Source: Pseudomonadales bacterium (lineage in GTDB: Bacteria > Pseudomonadota > Gammaproteobacteria > Pseudomonadales > Azotimanducaceae). From it: a DNA stretch of 64,000 bases. Under the pieces are notes generated by a model that saw only the letters and a list, made by a program, of their open reading frames with translations, ran no database searches and had not been told where the DNA came from. How positions within the stretch are numbered: position 1 is the stretch's first letter; the number at the start of each line of letters is the position of its first letter. This document shows, in pieces, positions 53,557 through 61,932 of this stretch. The stretch lies in the NCBI GenBank assembly GCA_028285415.1, contig JANQPF010000009.1, positions 496,001 to 560,000 on the forward strand. The letters are read 5' to 3'. The translations under genes were made by a program, and so were the position numbers.

Positions 53557-54294
53557 TCACCGATTTCCACCGTAGGGGGTGTCCAGAATTCGGTCTTCGC
53601 TTTGAGGCAAATTCAGCTCCGTCCCTTCGCGGACAACTCGGACCGCCCCATCCCGTCGTTCATGATCTACCGGCAGGTTCTGTATGACATGTTTACCGAC
53701 GCGCAGCACGCCGCTTTCAAACTGAGCGATGTGCGTCGCCAACGCGGTTGCCTCCTCCAGATACGCACCAGGCGCGGAAATCGCGTTAATCATGCCAACT
53801 TCGCGAGCCCGCTCTGCCGTGAGAGGAATGCCCGTTAGCGACATTTCCGCGATCACTTTTTTGGGCACATAGAGGTGCAGCATCGTCGCCGCAACGCCAC
53901 CGAAAATACCAATTTTCACCTGAGGCAATGAAAACACGGCCTTGGGATCGGCGACAGCAAGATCAAATGCCGTCAAGAACGTGAGACCGGCTCCGACAAC
54001 GGGACCGTTCAGCGCACCGATGAATATGGTGGGCGAGTTGAAAAGGCGCTGAAAAAAGCCCCATTGATCTTCGCCCTCGCCCCGACCAATAGGTTCCTTC
54101 AGATCCATGCCGGCGCAAAATACATCGCCGGCACCGGTAACCACTGCAACCTTCACCGTGGGAGCGATGTCACTCAGAAAGTACCTGAGTTCATCGCGCA
54201 TGCGTCGATTGAGCGCGTTTCTCTGTGCTGGCCGATTCAGCGTGATGGTGGCCACTTCGCCGTCAATCTCTACCTTCAGCGCTTCGAAGTCCAT
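53557..54294 (-). CDS. Enoyl-CoA hydratase/isomerase family protein lacking canonical Glu
   Basis: A 245-residue crotonase-fold protein: ATITLNRPAQRNALN, GAGDVFCAGMDLK, LNGPVVGAGLTFLTAFDLAVA. The segment that normally carries the second catalytic Glu reads KIGIFGGVAATML, without an acidic residue, so ordinary hydratase chemistry is doubtful; isomerase, thioesterase or ring-cleavage roles occur in the family. Operator D lies 61 bp upstream, placing it in the Crp-type regulon. Confidence 0.8.
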   Translation of the reverse strand: MDFEALKVEIDGEVATITLNRPAQRNALNRRMRDELRYFLSDIAPTVKVAVVTGAGDVFCAGMDLKEPIGRGEGEDQWGFFQRLFNSPTIFIGALNGPVVGAGLTFLTAFDLAVADPKAVFSLPQVKIGIFGGVAATMLHLYVPKKVIAEMSLTGIPLTAERAREVGMINAISAPGAYLEEATALATHIAQFESGVLRVGKHVIQNLPVDHERRDGAVRVVREGTELNLPQSEDRILDTPYGGNR

Positions 54295-54354
54295 TTTTTA
54301 CCCCTCAATCTCTCAAGTCGACCGAAGATCATAGAGTTTTGCCAGCATCAAGAA

Positions 54355-54370
54355 TGTCAATCTCCGGACG
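54355..54370. promoter_or_regulatory. Crp-type operator site D, TGTCA-N6-GGACG
   Basis: TGTCAATCTCCGGACG, one mismatch in the outer arm, lies 61 bp upstream of the enoyl-CoA hydratase start. On the minus strand, TATGAT (5 of 6 to the -10 consensus) follows after exactly 21 bp, the best class II promoter of the set. On the plus strand towards the methyltransferase no -10 is seen at that spacing. Confidence 0.65.
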
Positions 54371-54463
54371 TTTGACGAGATCATCAAATGTAAAAAACTC
54401 GATAGTTCGAGCTGACGTCAGTCGAGCACCATTGCAGTACAAAGACAGAACGCAAGGAATACT

Positions 54464-55318
54464 GTGCAGAATAGAACCTGGCTCACATGGCTGACCCTCG
54501 CTTCACTGCTGTTAACCTGTCCTGCCGTTGCCGACTCGCGGCTCAATCAGATCCTCGAAGCACGACCCGAATCCGATAAAGCCAGGGATGTCTATCGACA
54601 TCCACGGGAGACGATTGCGTTTTCCGGCATAGAGCCCGGCATGACGGTTGCCGAGTTCAGTCCCGGCCATGGTTGGTATACGCGGATTCTCGTCCCTTTG
54701 ATCGGGTCGAACGCAAAGATCATCGGACTCTATTACAACCCAAGCATGTGGGCTCAGATACCTGGACGCTACACGCCCGAAATGATCGAAGAGAGAATCC
54801 AGAACATCCACAAGTTTGTGCCGATGGTTGCATCCATCGACGCCAACATCGAAGCCATTCCGCACTATCTCGGTAGCGTTGACCCGAAGTTACACGGCAC
54901 CGTCGACGTCGTGACGTTGGTCAGGACTCTCCACAACATCATGGGTGTCGAAGAAGATGGGGGATACTTGTCTGAGGCGCTGAACGATACGTATCAGCTC
55001 CTGAAACCAGGCGGATGGGCAATAGTCGTGCAGCACCGTGCGCCAGAAGACGCTGATCCGAAATGGGCCAATGGCTACTGGGGTTACGTCAAGACGAGCG
55101 CGGTCAAAGCGGCGTTCGAGCGGCACGGTTTCGAATTCGTCGCCCAACAAGAGACAAACGCCAACCCTGAAGACCAACCCACCGTTGGGGACTATGTCTG
55201 GCGTCTACCCCCAGCTTCCCAACTGCTCCCGTCTAATCAGCATCTCGCCGACACCTATCTGGCAATCGGCGAATCCGATCGCATGACGCTCAAGTTTCGA
55301 AAACCCACGCAAGAGTAG
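54464..55318 (+). CDS. Exported SAM-dependent methyltransferase-like protein
   Basis: A 284-residue protein from a GTG with AAGGAAT upstream. A signal peptide (LTWLTLASLLLTCPAVA) precedes a class I methyltransferase fold: glycine motif region TVAEFSPGHGWYTRIL, VDVVTLVRTLHNI and LKPGGWAIVVQHRA. It resembles the predicted-methyltransferase group often annotated with a signal sequence (COG4798-like). Periplasmic methylation is unexpected because SAM is cytoplasmic, so it may bind another ligand. Function unknown. Confidence 0.75.
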   Translation: MQNRTWLTWLTLASLLLTCPAVADSRLNQILEARPESDKARDVYRHPRETIAFSGIEPGMTVAEFSPGHGWYTRILVPLIGSNAKIIGLYYNPSMWAQIPGRYTPEMIEERIQNIHKFVPMVASIDANIEAIPHYLGSVDPKLHGTVDVVTLVRTLHNIMGVEEDGGYLSEALNDTYQLLKPGGWAIVVQHRAPEDADPKWANGYWGYVKTSAVKAAFERHGFEFVAQQETNANPEDQPTVGDYVWRLPPASQLLPSNQHLADTYLAIGESDRMTLKFRKPTQE

Positions 55319-55383
55319 CCGCGATTCAGTATCCCCGTGCCATGGAAACGGCGATCGAATTCGGACCAATGGATGCAGACTGC

Positions 55384-55920
55384 TTAGGCGGGCAGTGCCA
55401 CCAGATGCGACACAGTGGCCCGCAATTTATTGCCCAGGTCACCATCTCTGATGCGCCCGCTCTCAGCGTCAAATTGGTCGTAAAAACTGGGGACCGACAT
55501 CGATGCTTTCAGATCCGCGCCAAAAAAAGGCGCTGACTTGGTGGCTGTGGCCAGCACGTTTGCCGCCCCACCGGCACCGGGTGACGTCGACAACATGACC
55601 GTCGGTTTGTTCTGGTAGACCTTCGTGTCGATTCGTGACGTCCAGTCGTAGAGGTTCTTATACGCGGCCGTGTAAGAGCCGTTGTGTTCGGCAAAACTGA
55701 TGAGAAGCGCGTCGGCTGTGCCAACTTTCCTGTAGAAACGGTGAGCCTCGTCGGGGATGCCGTGCTCGGCTTCACGGTCACTGCTGTAGAGCGGCATCTC
55801 ATACGCATTGATGTCCAACACTTCGATGTCGGCGTTTTCAATCAGCGTACTGGCATAGCTCAGCAGTTGCCGGTTGATGGATTGTGTTGAGTTGGTTGCT
55901 GCAAAGGCCAGTATCTTCAT
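55384..55920 (-). CDS. NAD(P)H-dependent FMN reductase
   Basis: A 178-residue flavodoxin-like protein with AGGAG before the ATG. FMN phosphate loop in FAATNSTQSINRQLLSYA. DINAYEMPLYSSDREAEHG and FAEHNGSYTAAYKNLYDW (the NGSY..KN.YDW motif) are typical of the NADPH-dependent FMN reductase/quinone reductase family. It starts 26 bp after the upstream VOC gene ends and shares its operon. It likely reduces flavins, quinones or metals such as chromate. Confidence 0.85.
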   Translation of the reverse strand: MKILAFAATNSTQSINRQLLSYASTLIENADIEVLDINAYEMPLYSSDREAEHGIPDEAHRFYRKVGTADALLISFAEHNGSYTAAYKNLYDWTSRIDTKVYQNKPTVMLSTSPGAGGAANVLATATKSAPFFGADLKASMSVPSFYDQFDAESGRIRDGDLGNKLRATVSHLVALPA

Positions 55921-55946
55921 CGGTTATCTCCTGTGTGTTGTTGGCG

Positions 55947-56342
55947 CTAGGCCGGTTGGTGGAACTCGAGCACGTTGTCGTCCGGGTCCCGAACGAAGAA
56001 AAACTCGGCGCCGCTCGGCAAGCTCACGGATTCGGTGATCTCAATACCCGCAGCGTTGATTTCACGCTCGACCGCTTGAAGGTCATCCACTTCCAGAGCG
56101 ATGTGGGTAAATCCCGTATGTTTCGCGGCAACGTCCATGAGGAGATTGACAGGCGGGGAGTCCGCAGATGCATTCAGAACGAAGTTGATATTGACGCCAC
56201 TCGGATGCTCCATGATGGCAACCGGCTCCGGGCCAATGGGTCCGGCTATGAACTCGAAGCCGAGCTTTGCGTAAAACTGACGGGCGGTCTCGAGATTACG
56301 GACGCGCAAACCCACGTGATTGATTTTGAGTATCTGCTTCAT
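55947..56342 (-). CDS. VOC (glyoxalase/dioxygenase) superfamily protein
   Basis: A 131-residue protein; the ATG at 56342 has GAGGA 7 nt upstream. Two beta-alpha-beta-beta-beta modules: KINHVGLRVRNLETARQFYAKLGFEF and FTHIALEVDDLQAVEREINAAGIE, ending DPDDNVLEFHQ. The His and Glu residues in HVGLRV, HIALEV and LEFH are the usual metal ligands. Members act on lactoylglutathione, epoxides or catechols; the substrate is unknown. Confidence 0.8.
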   Translation of the reverse strand: MKQILKINHVGLRVRNLETARQFYAKLGFEFIAGPIGPEPVAIMEHPSGVNINFVLNASADSPPVNLLMDVAAKHTGFTHIALEVDDLQAVEREINAAGIEITESVSLPSGAEFFFVRDPDDNVLEFHQPA

Positions 56343-56457
56343 TGCCGATTCCTCGGTGGTCATTGAAAAGTCGAGAAAGAGCTTACCAGCAGGACGAATA
56401 ATCAAAAATTAGCTATTTCTAGACTTATCGTCTCATTTTTGGGACATTGGCGGGCGT

Positions 56458-57366
56458 ATGCTGGATCTAAACGACCATCACTATTTTGTGCACGCTGTCG
56501 ATCACGGTGGGTTTGCTGCCGCCAGTCGCGCGCTGGGTCTACCGAAGTCGACCATCAGTCGGCGTGTGATCGAATTGGAGTCGCGCCTCGGCGTGCGGCT
56601 GATCGAAAGAACGTCACGCAGCTTTGTCATGACGGACGCAGGAAGCGCCTTCTATCGCCACGCAAAAGCCATGCTGATCGAAGCTGAAGCAGCAGAGGAC
56701 GTGGTGAAGAGCCTGCTTGCTGAACCCGGCGGCACCGTACGCATGACTTGCTCGTTTGGTATGGCCCGTCTTGTCAGCGGGTTGATCAGTGACTTTTTGA
56801 CGGCCTATCCCAAGGTCGACCTCGTTCAATACACGACAAACAAGAACGTCGACCTGATAGAAGAGGGATTCGACATTGGCCTGCGCGGCCACAGCGCGCC
56901 ATTACCGGACTCGTCATTGGTGCAACGGCCGCTCGCCGAAACACCCTGGCAAGTTTTTGCTGCCCCTACTTACCTCGTCGCGGAAGGCACACCGTCTGAT
57001 CCCGAAGATATCGCACAGCATGCAACGCTTGCGTTAGGCACAGGCTCAGACAACATGTCCTGGCAATTCATGCGCGACGACAAAACCGTCGTTGTACCGA
57101 TCAAGCCAAGGTTTCAAGGAAGTGACATGCATTCGTTGAAAGATGCGGCAATCGCCGGGCACGGGATCGTTTCGCTGCCTACCTATGTTGCTCAAGACGC
57201 GGTTGTTAGCGGTGCGCTCGAACCGCTCCTCGTTGACTGGCTTACCCAACGCGCTCGCGTCTCGTTGTTGATACCGCCGCGGCGCAGCCAACTGCCTTCG
57301 GTACGCGCGCTGATCGACTTCTTTGTAGCTGGGTACCCCAAGCTGCTCAGTGGTAAGCGTGGATAG
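56458..57366 (+). CDS. LysR family transcriptional regulator
   Basis: A 302-residue protein. Winged helix: LDLNDHHYFVHAVDHGGFAAASRALGLPKSTISRRVIELE over the standard positions, then RLGVRLIERTSRSFVMTDAG. The effector domain begins at about 90 (GTVRMTCSFGMARLVSG). It belongs to the CrgA/DsdC-like group that often regulates oxidoreductases. It is divergent from the VOC-FMN reductase operon, 115 bp away, which it probably controls. Confidence 0.9.
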   Translation: MLDLNDHHYFVHAVDHGGFAAASRALGLPKSTISRRVIELESRLGVRLIERTSRSFVMTDAGSAFYRHAKAMLIEAEAAEDVVKSLLAEPGGTVRMTCSFGMARLVSGLISDFLTAYPKVDLVQYTTNKNVDLIEEGFDIGLRGHSAPLPDSSLVQRPLAETPWQVFAAPTYLVAEGTPSDPEDIAQHATLALGTGSDNMSWQFMRDDKTVVVPIKPRFQGSDMHSLKDAAIAGHGIVSLPTYVAQDAVVSGALEPLLVDWLTQRARVSLLIPPRRSQLPSVRALIDFFVAGYPKLLSGKRG

Positions 57367-57435
57367 CACCCTACCGCACATCGCCAGCGCTGTTAGACTG
57401 GACGCTCCAGCAACATGAGCAGCCCAGGAGTCAAA

Positions 57436-57479
57436 CCATTTTCGCGAAAATGGCGACAGATAGTGTTGGGGCTGCCCCA
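57436..57479. promoter_or_regulatory. 18-bp perfect palindrome and GC dyad before the permease pair
   Basis: CCATTTTCGCGAAAATGG (57436-57453) is a perfect 18-bp palindrome. TGGGGC-T-GCCCCA (57467-57479) is a second dyad 14 bp later. Both lie in the 179-bp gap between the LysR gene and the permeases. They may be an operator, a hairpin or a relic of a mobile element. No ribosome site precedes the permease ATG at 57546. Confidence 0.45.
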
Positions 57480-57545
57480 GCTACGCGTCACTACAACCTG
57501 GTCAAGGAGACCTGCTAATTTGAACCGTCCGCGGGTGCCGGCTAG

Positions 57546-58703
57546 ATGAAATACCTGTCTCTGGTCATGGTTGGCCTGCGGCGCCGGCTGCTGCGCACGC
57601 TGCTCACCGGAGTGTCCATATTCGTGGCTTTTTTACTGCTTGGCGTTACCAGCGGCGTCACAGCAGGGTTTGACGAAGCCCTGGAGCTGATGAGTGACGC
57701 GCGCCTGCGCGTGATCAGCCGCGCCAACATCATCGAGCCAATACCCATAGCGCATCTGCAGCGTATCGAACAGATTGATGGCGTCGCCTCAGTTTCCCCT
57801 CTGGCCATTTTCCCAGCCTACTATCAGGAACAGCTCAACAACGTCAGCAGTGCGGCCATGGACATAGATTCCATGCTGGAAGTTCTGCCCGAGATTGTGC
57901 TGTCGGAAGAAGAAGTGATCCGGCTGAAGTCGTCCCGGACCGGTGCCACGGTCGGCAAAACCCTGGCGGACCGCTTCGGCTGGCAGGTGGGCGATCAGAT
58001 CCCGCTGACCTCCTACTTTCTGGCGCAGCGGGACGGGTCCACAACCTGGACTTTCGAAATTATGTCCATTCACAACGATGGCCCGGAAGACGAAGAGCTG
58101 CTGGCCGGTGAAATCTACTTTCACTATGACTACCTTAACGAGTCACGCGCGCAGAACAAAGATACCGTCAACATGTTCTTGGTGGTTGTGGATAACCCGG
58201 ACCAGGCTGGCGAGATTTCCGAGCAGATTGACGCCCTGTTCCGCAACTCTTCCGACGAAACACAGACGATGAACGAAAAGCAGTTTTTGACCAACCAGTT
58301 GCGCAGCGTCGGTGACGTTGGCTCGTTCATCGCCAGCGTGCAGTTTGCGGTGCTGTTTACGCTGCTGTTTATTGCCGGCAGCACAATGACCCAGTCGGTG
58401 CGCGAACGTATCAGTGAGTTTGGCGTACTGAAGTCGTTAGGTTTCACCGACGCCGCCGTGGCCGGATTTGTCATCGGCGAAGCCCTGATTCTGTGTGGGC
58501 TGGCGGCACTCCTGGGCCTGGGCCTCGCGGCGGCCGTATTCCCGTCTATTTTCGGCACCATGGGGCTTGGTGGGGCGGCCATGGACAACAGCGTGTGGAT
58601 AAATGGACTCCTGGTTGCGCTGCTGTTGGCCCTGCTGGTATCCACCCTCCCGGTCTGGCAGCTGTACCGGCTGAGTCCGGTCGACGCGCTGAGGCAGACC
58701 TGA
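57546..58703 (+). CDS. ABC transporter permease, FtsX/MacB type
   Basis: A 385-residue permease: N-terminal helix (LLRTLLTGVSIFVAFLLLGV), a large periplasmic MacB-PCD-like domain (about 45-265), and three C-terminal helices (FAVLFTLLFIAGSTMTQSVRERISEFGVLKSLGF, ALILCGLAALLGLGLAAAVF). Such permeases work as dimers with an ATP-binding subunit in lipoprotein export, efflux or envelope signalling. A second permease follows at 58705 but no ATPase gene is adjacent. Confidence 0.85.
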   Translation: MKYLSLVMVGLRRRLLRTLLTGVSIFVAFLLLGVTSGVTAGFDEALELMSDARLRVISRANIIEPIPIAHLQRIEQIDGVASVSPLAIFPAYYQEQLNNVSSAAMDIDSMLEVLPEIVLSEEEVIRLKSSRTGATVGKTLADRFGWQVGDQIPLTSYFLAQRDGSTTWTFEIMSIHNDGPEDEELLAGEIYFHYDYLNESRAQNKDTVNMFLVVVDNPDQAGEISEQIDALFRNSSDETQTMNEKQFLTNQLRSVGDVGSFIASVQFAVLFTLLFIAGSTMTQSVRERISEFGVLKSLGFTDAAVAGFVIGEALILCGLAALLGLGLAAAVFPSIFGTMGLGGAAMDNSVWINGLLVALLLALLVSTLPVWQLYRLSPVDALRQT

Positions 58704-58704
58704 G

Positions 58705-59874
58705 GTGCGGCAGTTCATTTCCATCACACTGACCAACCTGCTGGCGATACCCAGACGGTGGGGTATGTCTATTGTGGTGATCATTGGCGTAGCAGGTGTT
58801 GTGACCGTTCTGACGTCGGTGATGACCATGTCGTTTGGATTGACCGAAGCGGCTCAGAAAAGTGCACGAGAAGGCTGGGCCATCGTCCTGCGCAAGGGCG
58901 CTTTCGCAGAATCTGTCAGCTCCATTCCGCGCGACAATATTGTGGCTCTCGAATCGATCCCAGGCATTGCCACCGGCGCCGACGGTGAACTGGCATTCGA
59001 ACGCCAGTACGTGACCACCATACGTCAATCCCGTCAGGGTCTTGATGAAGTCATGGGCAGTGTACTGGTGCGCGGGTTGAGCAACCGCGGCATGGCGGAG
59101 CTGGACGACTTTGAGCTGGTGGAGGGCCGATTGTTTGAAACCGGCAAGCGCGAGCTGGTTGTCGGGGTACTGACACGAAATGAATACCAGGGTGTTGGTC
59201 TGGGTGATGAGCTCCAGCACAAAGGTGCAAACTGGCGAGTCGTTGGGGTGTTCAGCGCGGATGGCAGCGCCATGGAATCTGAAATGCTGGGCGATCTCGA
59301 CGCGGTGATGGCGGGCATGAACAGCACCGCCTTCAGTTCCGTCAGAGTCAGGCTGCAGGATGGTGTAACCATTGACGCGTTCAACGAATCGCTGGAAGCC
59401 GATCCACGCCTCAAGGTGGAAGCCAAATGGGAGGCGGACTACACCAACAGCTCAGATACCGGGGCACTGATTGAAGTGGTGGCGTACACCGTCAGCATCA
59501 TCATGGCGGTTGGTGCCGTGTTTGGGGCCCTGAACGTCATGTACATGGCGGTGAGTTCCCGCACGCGGGAGATTGCCACCTTACGCGCGCTCGGTTTTGG
59601 TGCCTGGTCAGTTGCGGGGTCGGTACTGGTCGAGGCGTTGGTGCTGGCCTGTCTGGGTGCGTTGGTCGGCCTGTTGATCACAACCTTTCTGTTTCAGGGC
59701 AGTACCTTTACGACCGGCCAACTGGCTTCCGTTTCTACCGTGCTGCGCGTCAGTCCCGAGATTGCCACGTTAGGTCTGACCTGGGGGGTTGTCATGGGTC
59801 TCCTGGGTGGCCTGCTGCCGGCAATTCGCGCCGTGCGCATGAAAATCGTGGATGGCTTGCGCTCAGAGGCCTGA
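58705..59874 (+). CDS. ABC transporter permease, FtsX/MacB type (second of pair)
   Basis: A 389-residue permease from a GTG 1 nt after the previous stop. It has the same layout: an N-terminal helix (MSIVVIIGVAGVVTVLTSVMT), a periplasmic domain, then YTVSIIMAVGAVFGALNVMYMAVSSRTREIATLRALGF and a last helix pair. It is a paralogue of the first and the two likely form a heterodimeric pump. The usual ATPase and membrane fusion genes are absent on both sides, so those partners must be encoded elsewhere or be shared. Confidence 0.85.
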   Translation: MRQFISITLTNLLAIPRRWGMSIVVIIGVAGVVTVLTSVMTMSFGLTEAAQKSAREGWAIVLRKGAFAESVSSIPRDNIVALESIPGIATGADGELAFERQYVTTIRQSRQGLDEVMGSVLVRGLSNRGMAELDDFELVEGRLFETGKRELVVGVLTRNEYQGVGLGDELQHKGANWRVVGVFSADGSAMESEMLGDLDAVMAGMNSTAFSSVRVRLQDGVTIDAFNESLEADPRLKVEAKWEADYTNSSDTGALIEVVAYTVSIIMAVGAVFGALNVMYMAVSSRTREIATLRALGFGAWSVAGSVLVEALVLACLGALVGLLITTFLFQGSTFTTGQLASVSTVLRVSPEIATLGLTWGVVMGLLGGLLPAIRAVRMKIVDGLRSEA

Positions 59875-59993
59875 AACCAACGCGTCGCCTGCAAAGGAGG
59901 GCTGCTCCACTGAGTCGTGATGCGTTCCCTCCCCCGAATTAACCCGCCAGGCTGGAAGAGATCGCCAGTAACGATTGCTCATGATACCGGGTA

Positions 59994-60012
59994 TCGAACG
60001 AACCTCGTTCGA
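59994..60012. terminator. Hairpin between convergent genes
   Basis: TCGAACGA (59994-60001) pairs perfectly with TCGTTCGA (60005-60012) across an ACC loop, in the gap between the permease and endopeptidase genes that end toward each other. It lies 6 bp beyond the endopeptidase stop. The following sequence is not T-rich on either strand, so termination would be weak. Confidence 0.4.
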
Positions 60013-60017
60013 GTGAC

Positions 60018-60917
60018 CTAATTTGCTTCGAGACCTAACTGCTGCAACACACTAGCTCGGTGCACACGTGCCGCGTTGGCCACGTTGCCGTGCGTACCCG
60101 TCTCCAAATAGCGGCGGATACGTCCGGCATCACCGAGCGGTGAACGGGTACCGAGCGAGTTCAGGAGTACCAATCCGACCCGACGACCGGCCATTTCGGT
60201 CACCATCATGAGGCAGCGTCCCGCCTCTGTGAGATATCCGGTTTTCGTCAACGCCACGTCCCACCGGCTGCTGCCCGTGAGGGGATTGGTATTGCCGTAG
60301 CTCAGCCGATAGCGCGGCGCGCGAAACTTCACCGTGAATTGGCGCGTTGTCGAATATTCTCTCAAGAGCTCATGTTCGTGCGTGGCGACAATGAGACGAG
60401 CCAGGTCCGCCGCCGAGGATCGGTTCTCGACATCAAGGCCGGTTGGATCTGCGAAAAGTGTATGGTTCATACCGAGATCGGTCGCTTTTGCGTTCATCGC
60501 GCTGACAAACGCTTCCACGCCCCCCGGATGATGCGCTGCAAGGTTATAGGAGGCGCGATTTTCCGACGACATCAGCGCGATGCGCAGCAGGTCTTTGCGT
60601 CGGGCTTCAGACGTCACGCGAATCCTCGAATACGCGTTTTTTGCGGTTTTTTCCTGCCAGTCTTCAATCTCGAGCCAGGCTTCGAGATCCTCGCCGGACT
60701 CCAGAACAACCAGCGCCGTCATCATCTTGGTCAGCGAGGCTATCGGCAACACGAGGTCTGCGTTCTGGGCCAGCAGCACCTCGCTGTCTTGTACGTCCAC
60801 CGCAATTACACCGACCGATGCGAGCGCGAGATCCTGCGCAACAGCGGCCGGCGCTATGGTCTGCGCCGCGAGGACGATCAGGCTGGTGCAAAGGGCTAGC
60901 TTCAAAGAACTCATCAT
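60018..60917 (-). CDS. pbpG: D-alanyl-D-alanine endopeptidase (PBP7-like)
   Basis: A 299-residue secreted serine peptidase (E. coli PBP7 is about 310). Signal peptide (LALCTSLIVLAAQTIAPAAVA). Catalytic motifs are Ser61-Leu-Thr-Lys64, Ser118-Glu-Asn120 and Lys225-Thr-Gly227. It cleaves peptidoglycan cross-links in the periplasm and carries no C-terminal membrane anchor. Its ATG at 60917 overlaps, face to face, the ATG of the MtfA-like gene; an in-frame start at 60968 would lie inside that gene. Confidence 0.85.
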   Translation of the reverse strand: MMSSLKLALCTSLIVLAAQTIAPAAVAQDLALASVGVIAVDVQDSEVLLAQNADLVLPIASLTKMMTALVVLESGEDLEAWLEIEDWQEKTAKNAYSRIRVTSEARRKDLLRIALMSSENRASYNLAAHHPGGVEAFVSAMNAKATDLGMNHTLFADPTGLDVENRSSAADLARLIVATHEHELLREYSTTRQFTVKFRAPRYRLSYGNTNPLTGSSRWDVALTKTGYLTEAGRCLMMVTEMAGRRVGLVLLNSLGTRSPLGDAGRIRRYLETGTHGNVANAARVHRASVLQQLGLEAN

Positions 60918-61707
60918 GGGCGACTGCACTACGGGAGAAAGTGGCGATAGTACAGATCTGGAACACATCCGGCGACAGTCGGCACCGTTTTTGGCAGACT
61001 CCCCGCTCCGAATTCAGCGACCGCTGGACCTGGAGCGCACACTGACCAACGCAACCGCCATCGCCCCCTTTCTCGAGCAGAATATGCGCGTTTATCGTGC
61101 ACTCGACACCGCCGAACGGTCAGTTGTGGTCGAATTCACCGAACAGTTCTGCGCCAACACCGAGTTTTTCATTGCGCCGAGCCTCAGCTATGGTTTTCAG
61201 ATCGCCTGGTGTGTCGGCGCCAACGCAGCGCTCGTCGGCGCGGCGCAGCAGACAAACTACTTCGAATCTGTTGAGTGGGTATATCTCTGCGATGAAGAGG
61301 ATCTGGATGTCGCAGGCGATGCCCTCGGTTACAGCACCGTCCGCCTGGACGCCCACGCCTGTCTCGACGAGTCTCGGCACCTCATACCTGGTCAGAACCT
61401 GATCGTGCACGAGTTTGCCCACATCCTCGATCACCTGCTCACCATCGTCGGCAACCACGATGAATTGAGCCTCAGTTTCGAGCGGGCGCTCGACCGCTTG
61501 GAAGACGGCGTGGAAGACCCTCTGCTGACCGGCTGGTACGAAGACCTGCGCACGACAACGGAGGCGAACGAGCTCGAGTTTTTCGCCTATACCTCCGAAG
61601 CGTTTTTCACGGCACCCAACGCCCTGCGGCAGCTCTACCCGGAGCTAACCGATCTCTACATCGGTATTTATGGTCTGGATATGCCGACTCGTTTGCAGAA
61701 GCTTTGA
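60916..61707 (+). CDS. mtfA: Zinc-dependent peptidase, MtfA family (M90)
   Basis: A 263-residue cytoplasmic protein, matching E. coli MtfA (265). Zinc motif His165-Glu166-x2-His169 in VHEFAHILD, with third ligand Glu in ANELEFFAYTSEAFF. Central FIAPSLSYGFQIAWCVGANAAL and C-terminal LRQLYPELTDLYIGIYG fit the family. In E. coli, MtfA links the glucose PTS repressor Mlc to proteolysis; no PTS gene is seen here. No ribosome site is visible before the ATG, which overlaps the pbpG start. Confidence 0.8.
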   Translation: MGDCTTGESGDSTDLEHIRRQSAPFLADSPLRIQRPLDLERTLTNATAIAPFLEQNMRVYRALDTAERSVVVEFTEQFCANTEFFIAPSLSYGFQIAWCVGANAALVGAAQQTNYFESVEWVYLCDEEDLDVAGDALGYSTVRLDAHACLDESRHLIPGQNLIVHEFAHILDHLLTIVGNHDELSLSFERALDRLEDGVEDPLLTGWYEDLRTTTEANELEFFAYTSEAFFTAPNALRQLYPELTDLYIGIYGLDMPTRLQKL

Positions 61708-61932
61708 TTGCCATGGTCGAAAGAGTCTGGTCGCCCCGGTCATCTCGCGCAATATCCGCTCTCTTCACGGTCGATATCGATTTCCGTACGCCTCAGCGTC
61801 ATTCAATAGCCGACGTTGTGCACCACGCGCGTCGTTTACCACTTCGGGATCCACGTCGAACACCATAACCGGCAAAGTTTCCTTATCGTAGGGCGGCCAC
61901 CTCGGGGACCTTTCGCGAGTTCGGCCCCGCAA
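61708..61932. other. Intergenic region, nothing recognised
   Basis: About 225 bp between the convergent MtfA-like and amidohydrolase genes. A frame at 61712-61867 (51 codons) has no ribosome site or recognisable motif and is not called. No strong terminator hairpin was seen. Confidence 0.3.

Noticed and set aside
54371-54400. Site D also activating the methyltransferase on the plus strand
   Set aside because: No -10-like hexamer lies 21-22 bp downstream on the plus strand.
56420-56450. TGTC/GACG-like dyad between the LysR and VOC genes
   Set aside because: The half-site spacing is 10 bp and the arms are imperfect, so it is not counted with the Crp-type sites.
57415-57549. A 44-codon frame whose stop overlaps the first permease ATG
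   Set aside because: The overlap suggests coupling, but there is no ribosome site or recognisable product, and the palindrome falls inside the frame.
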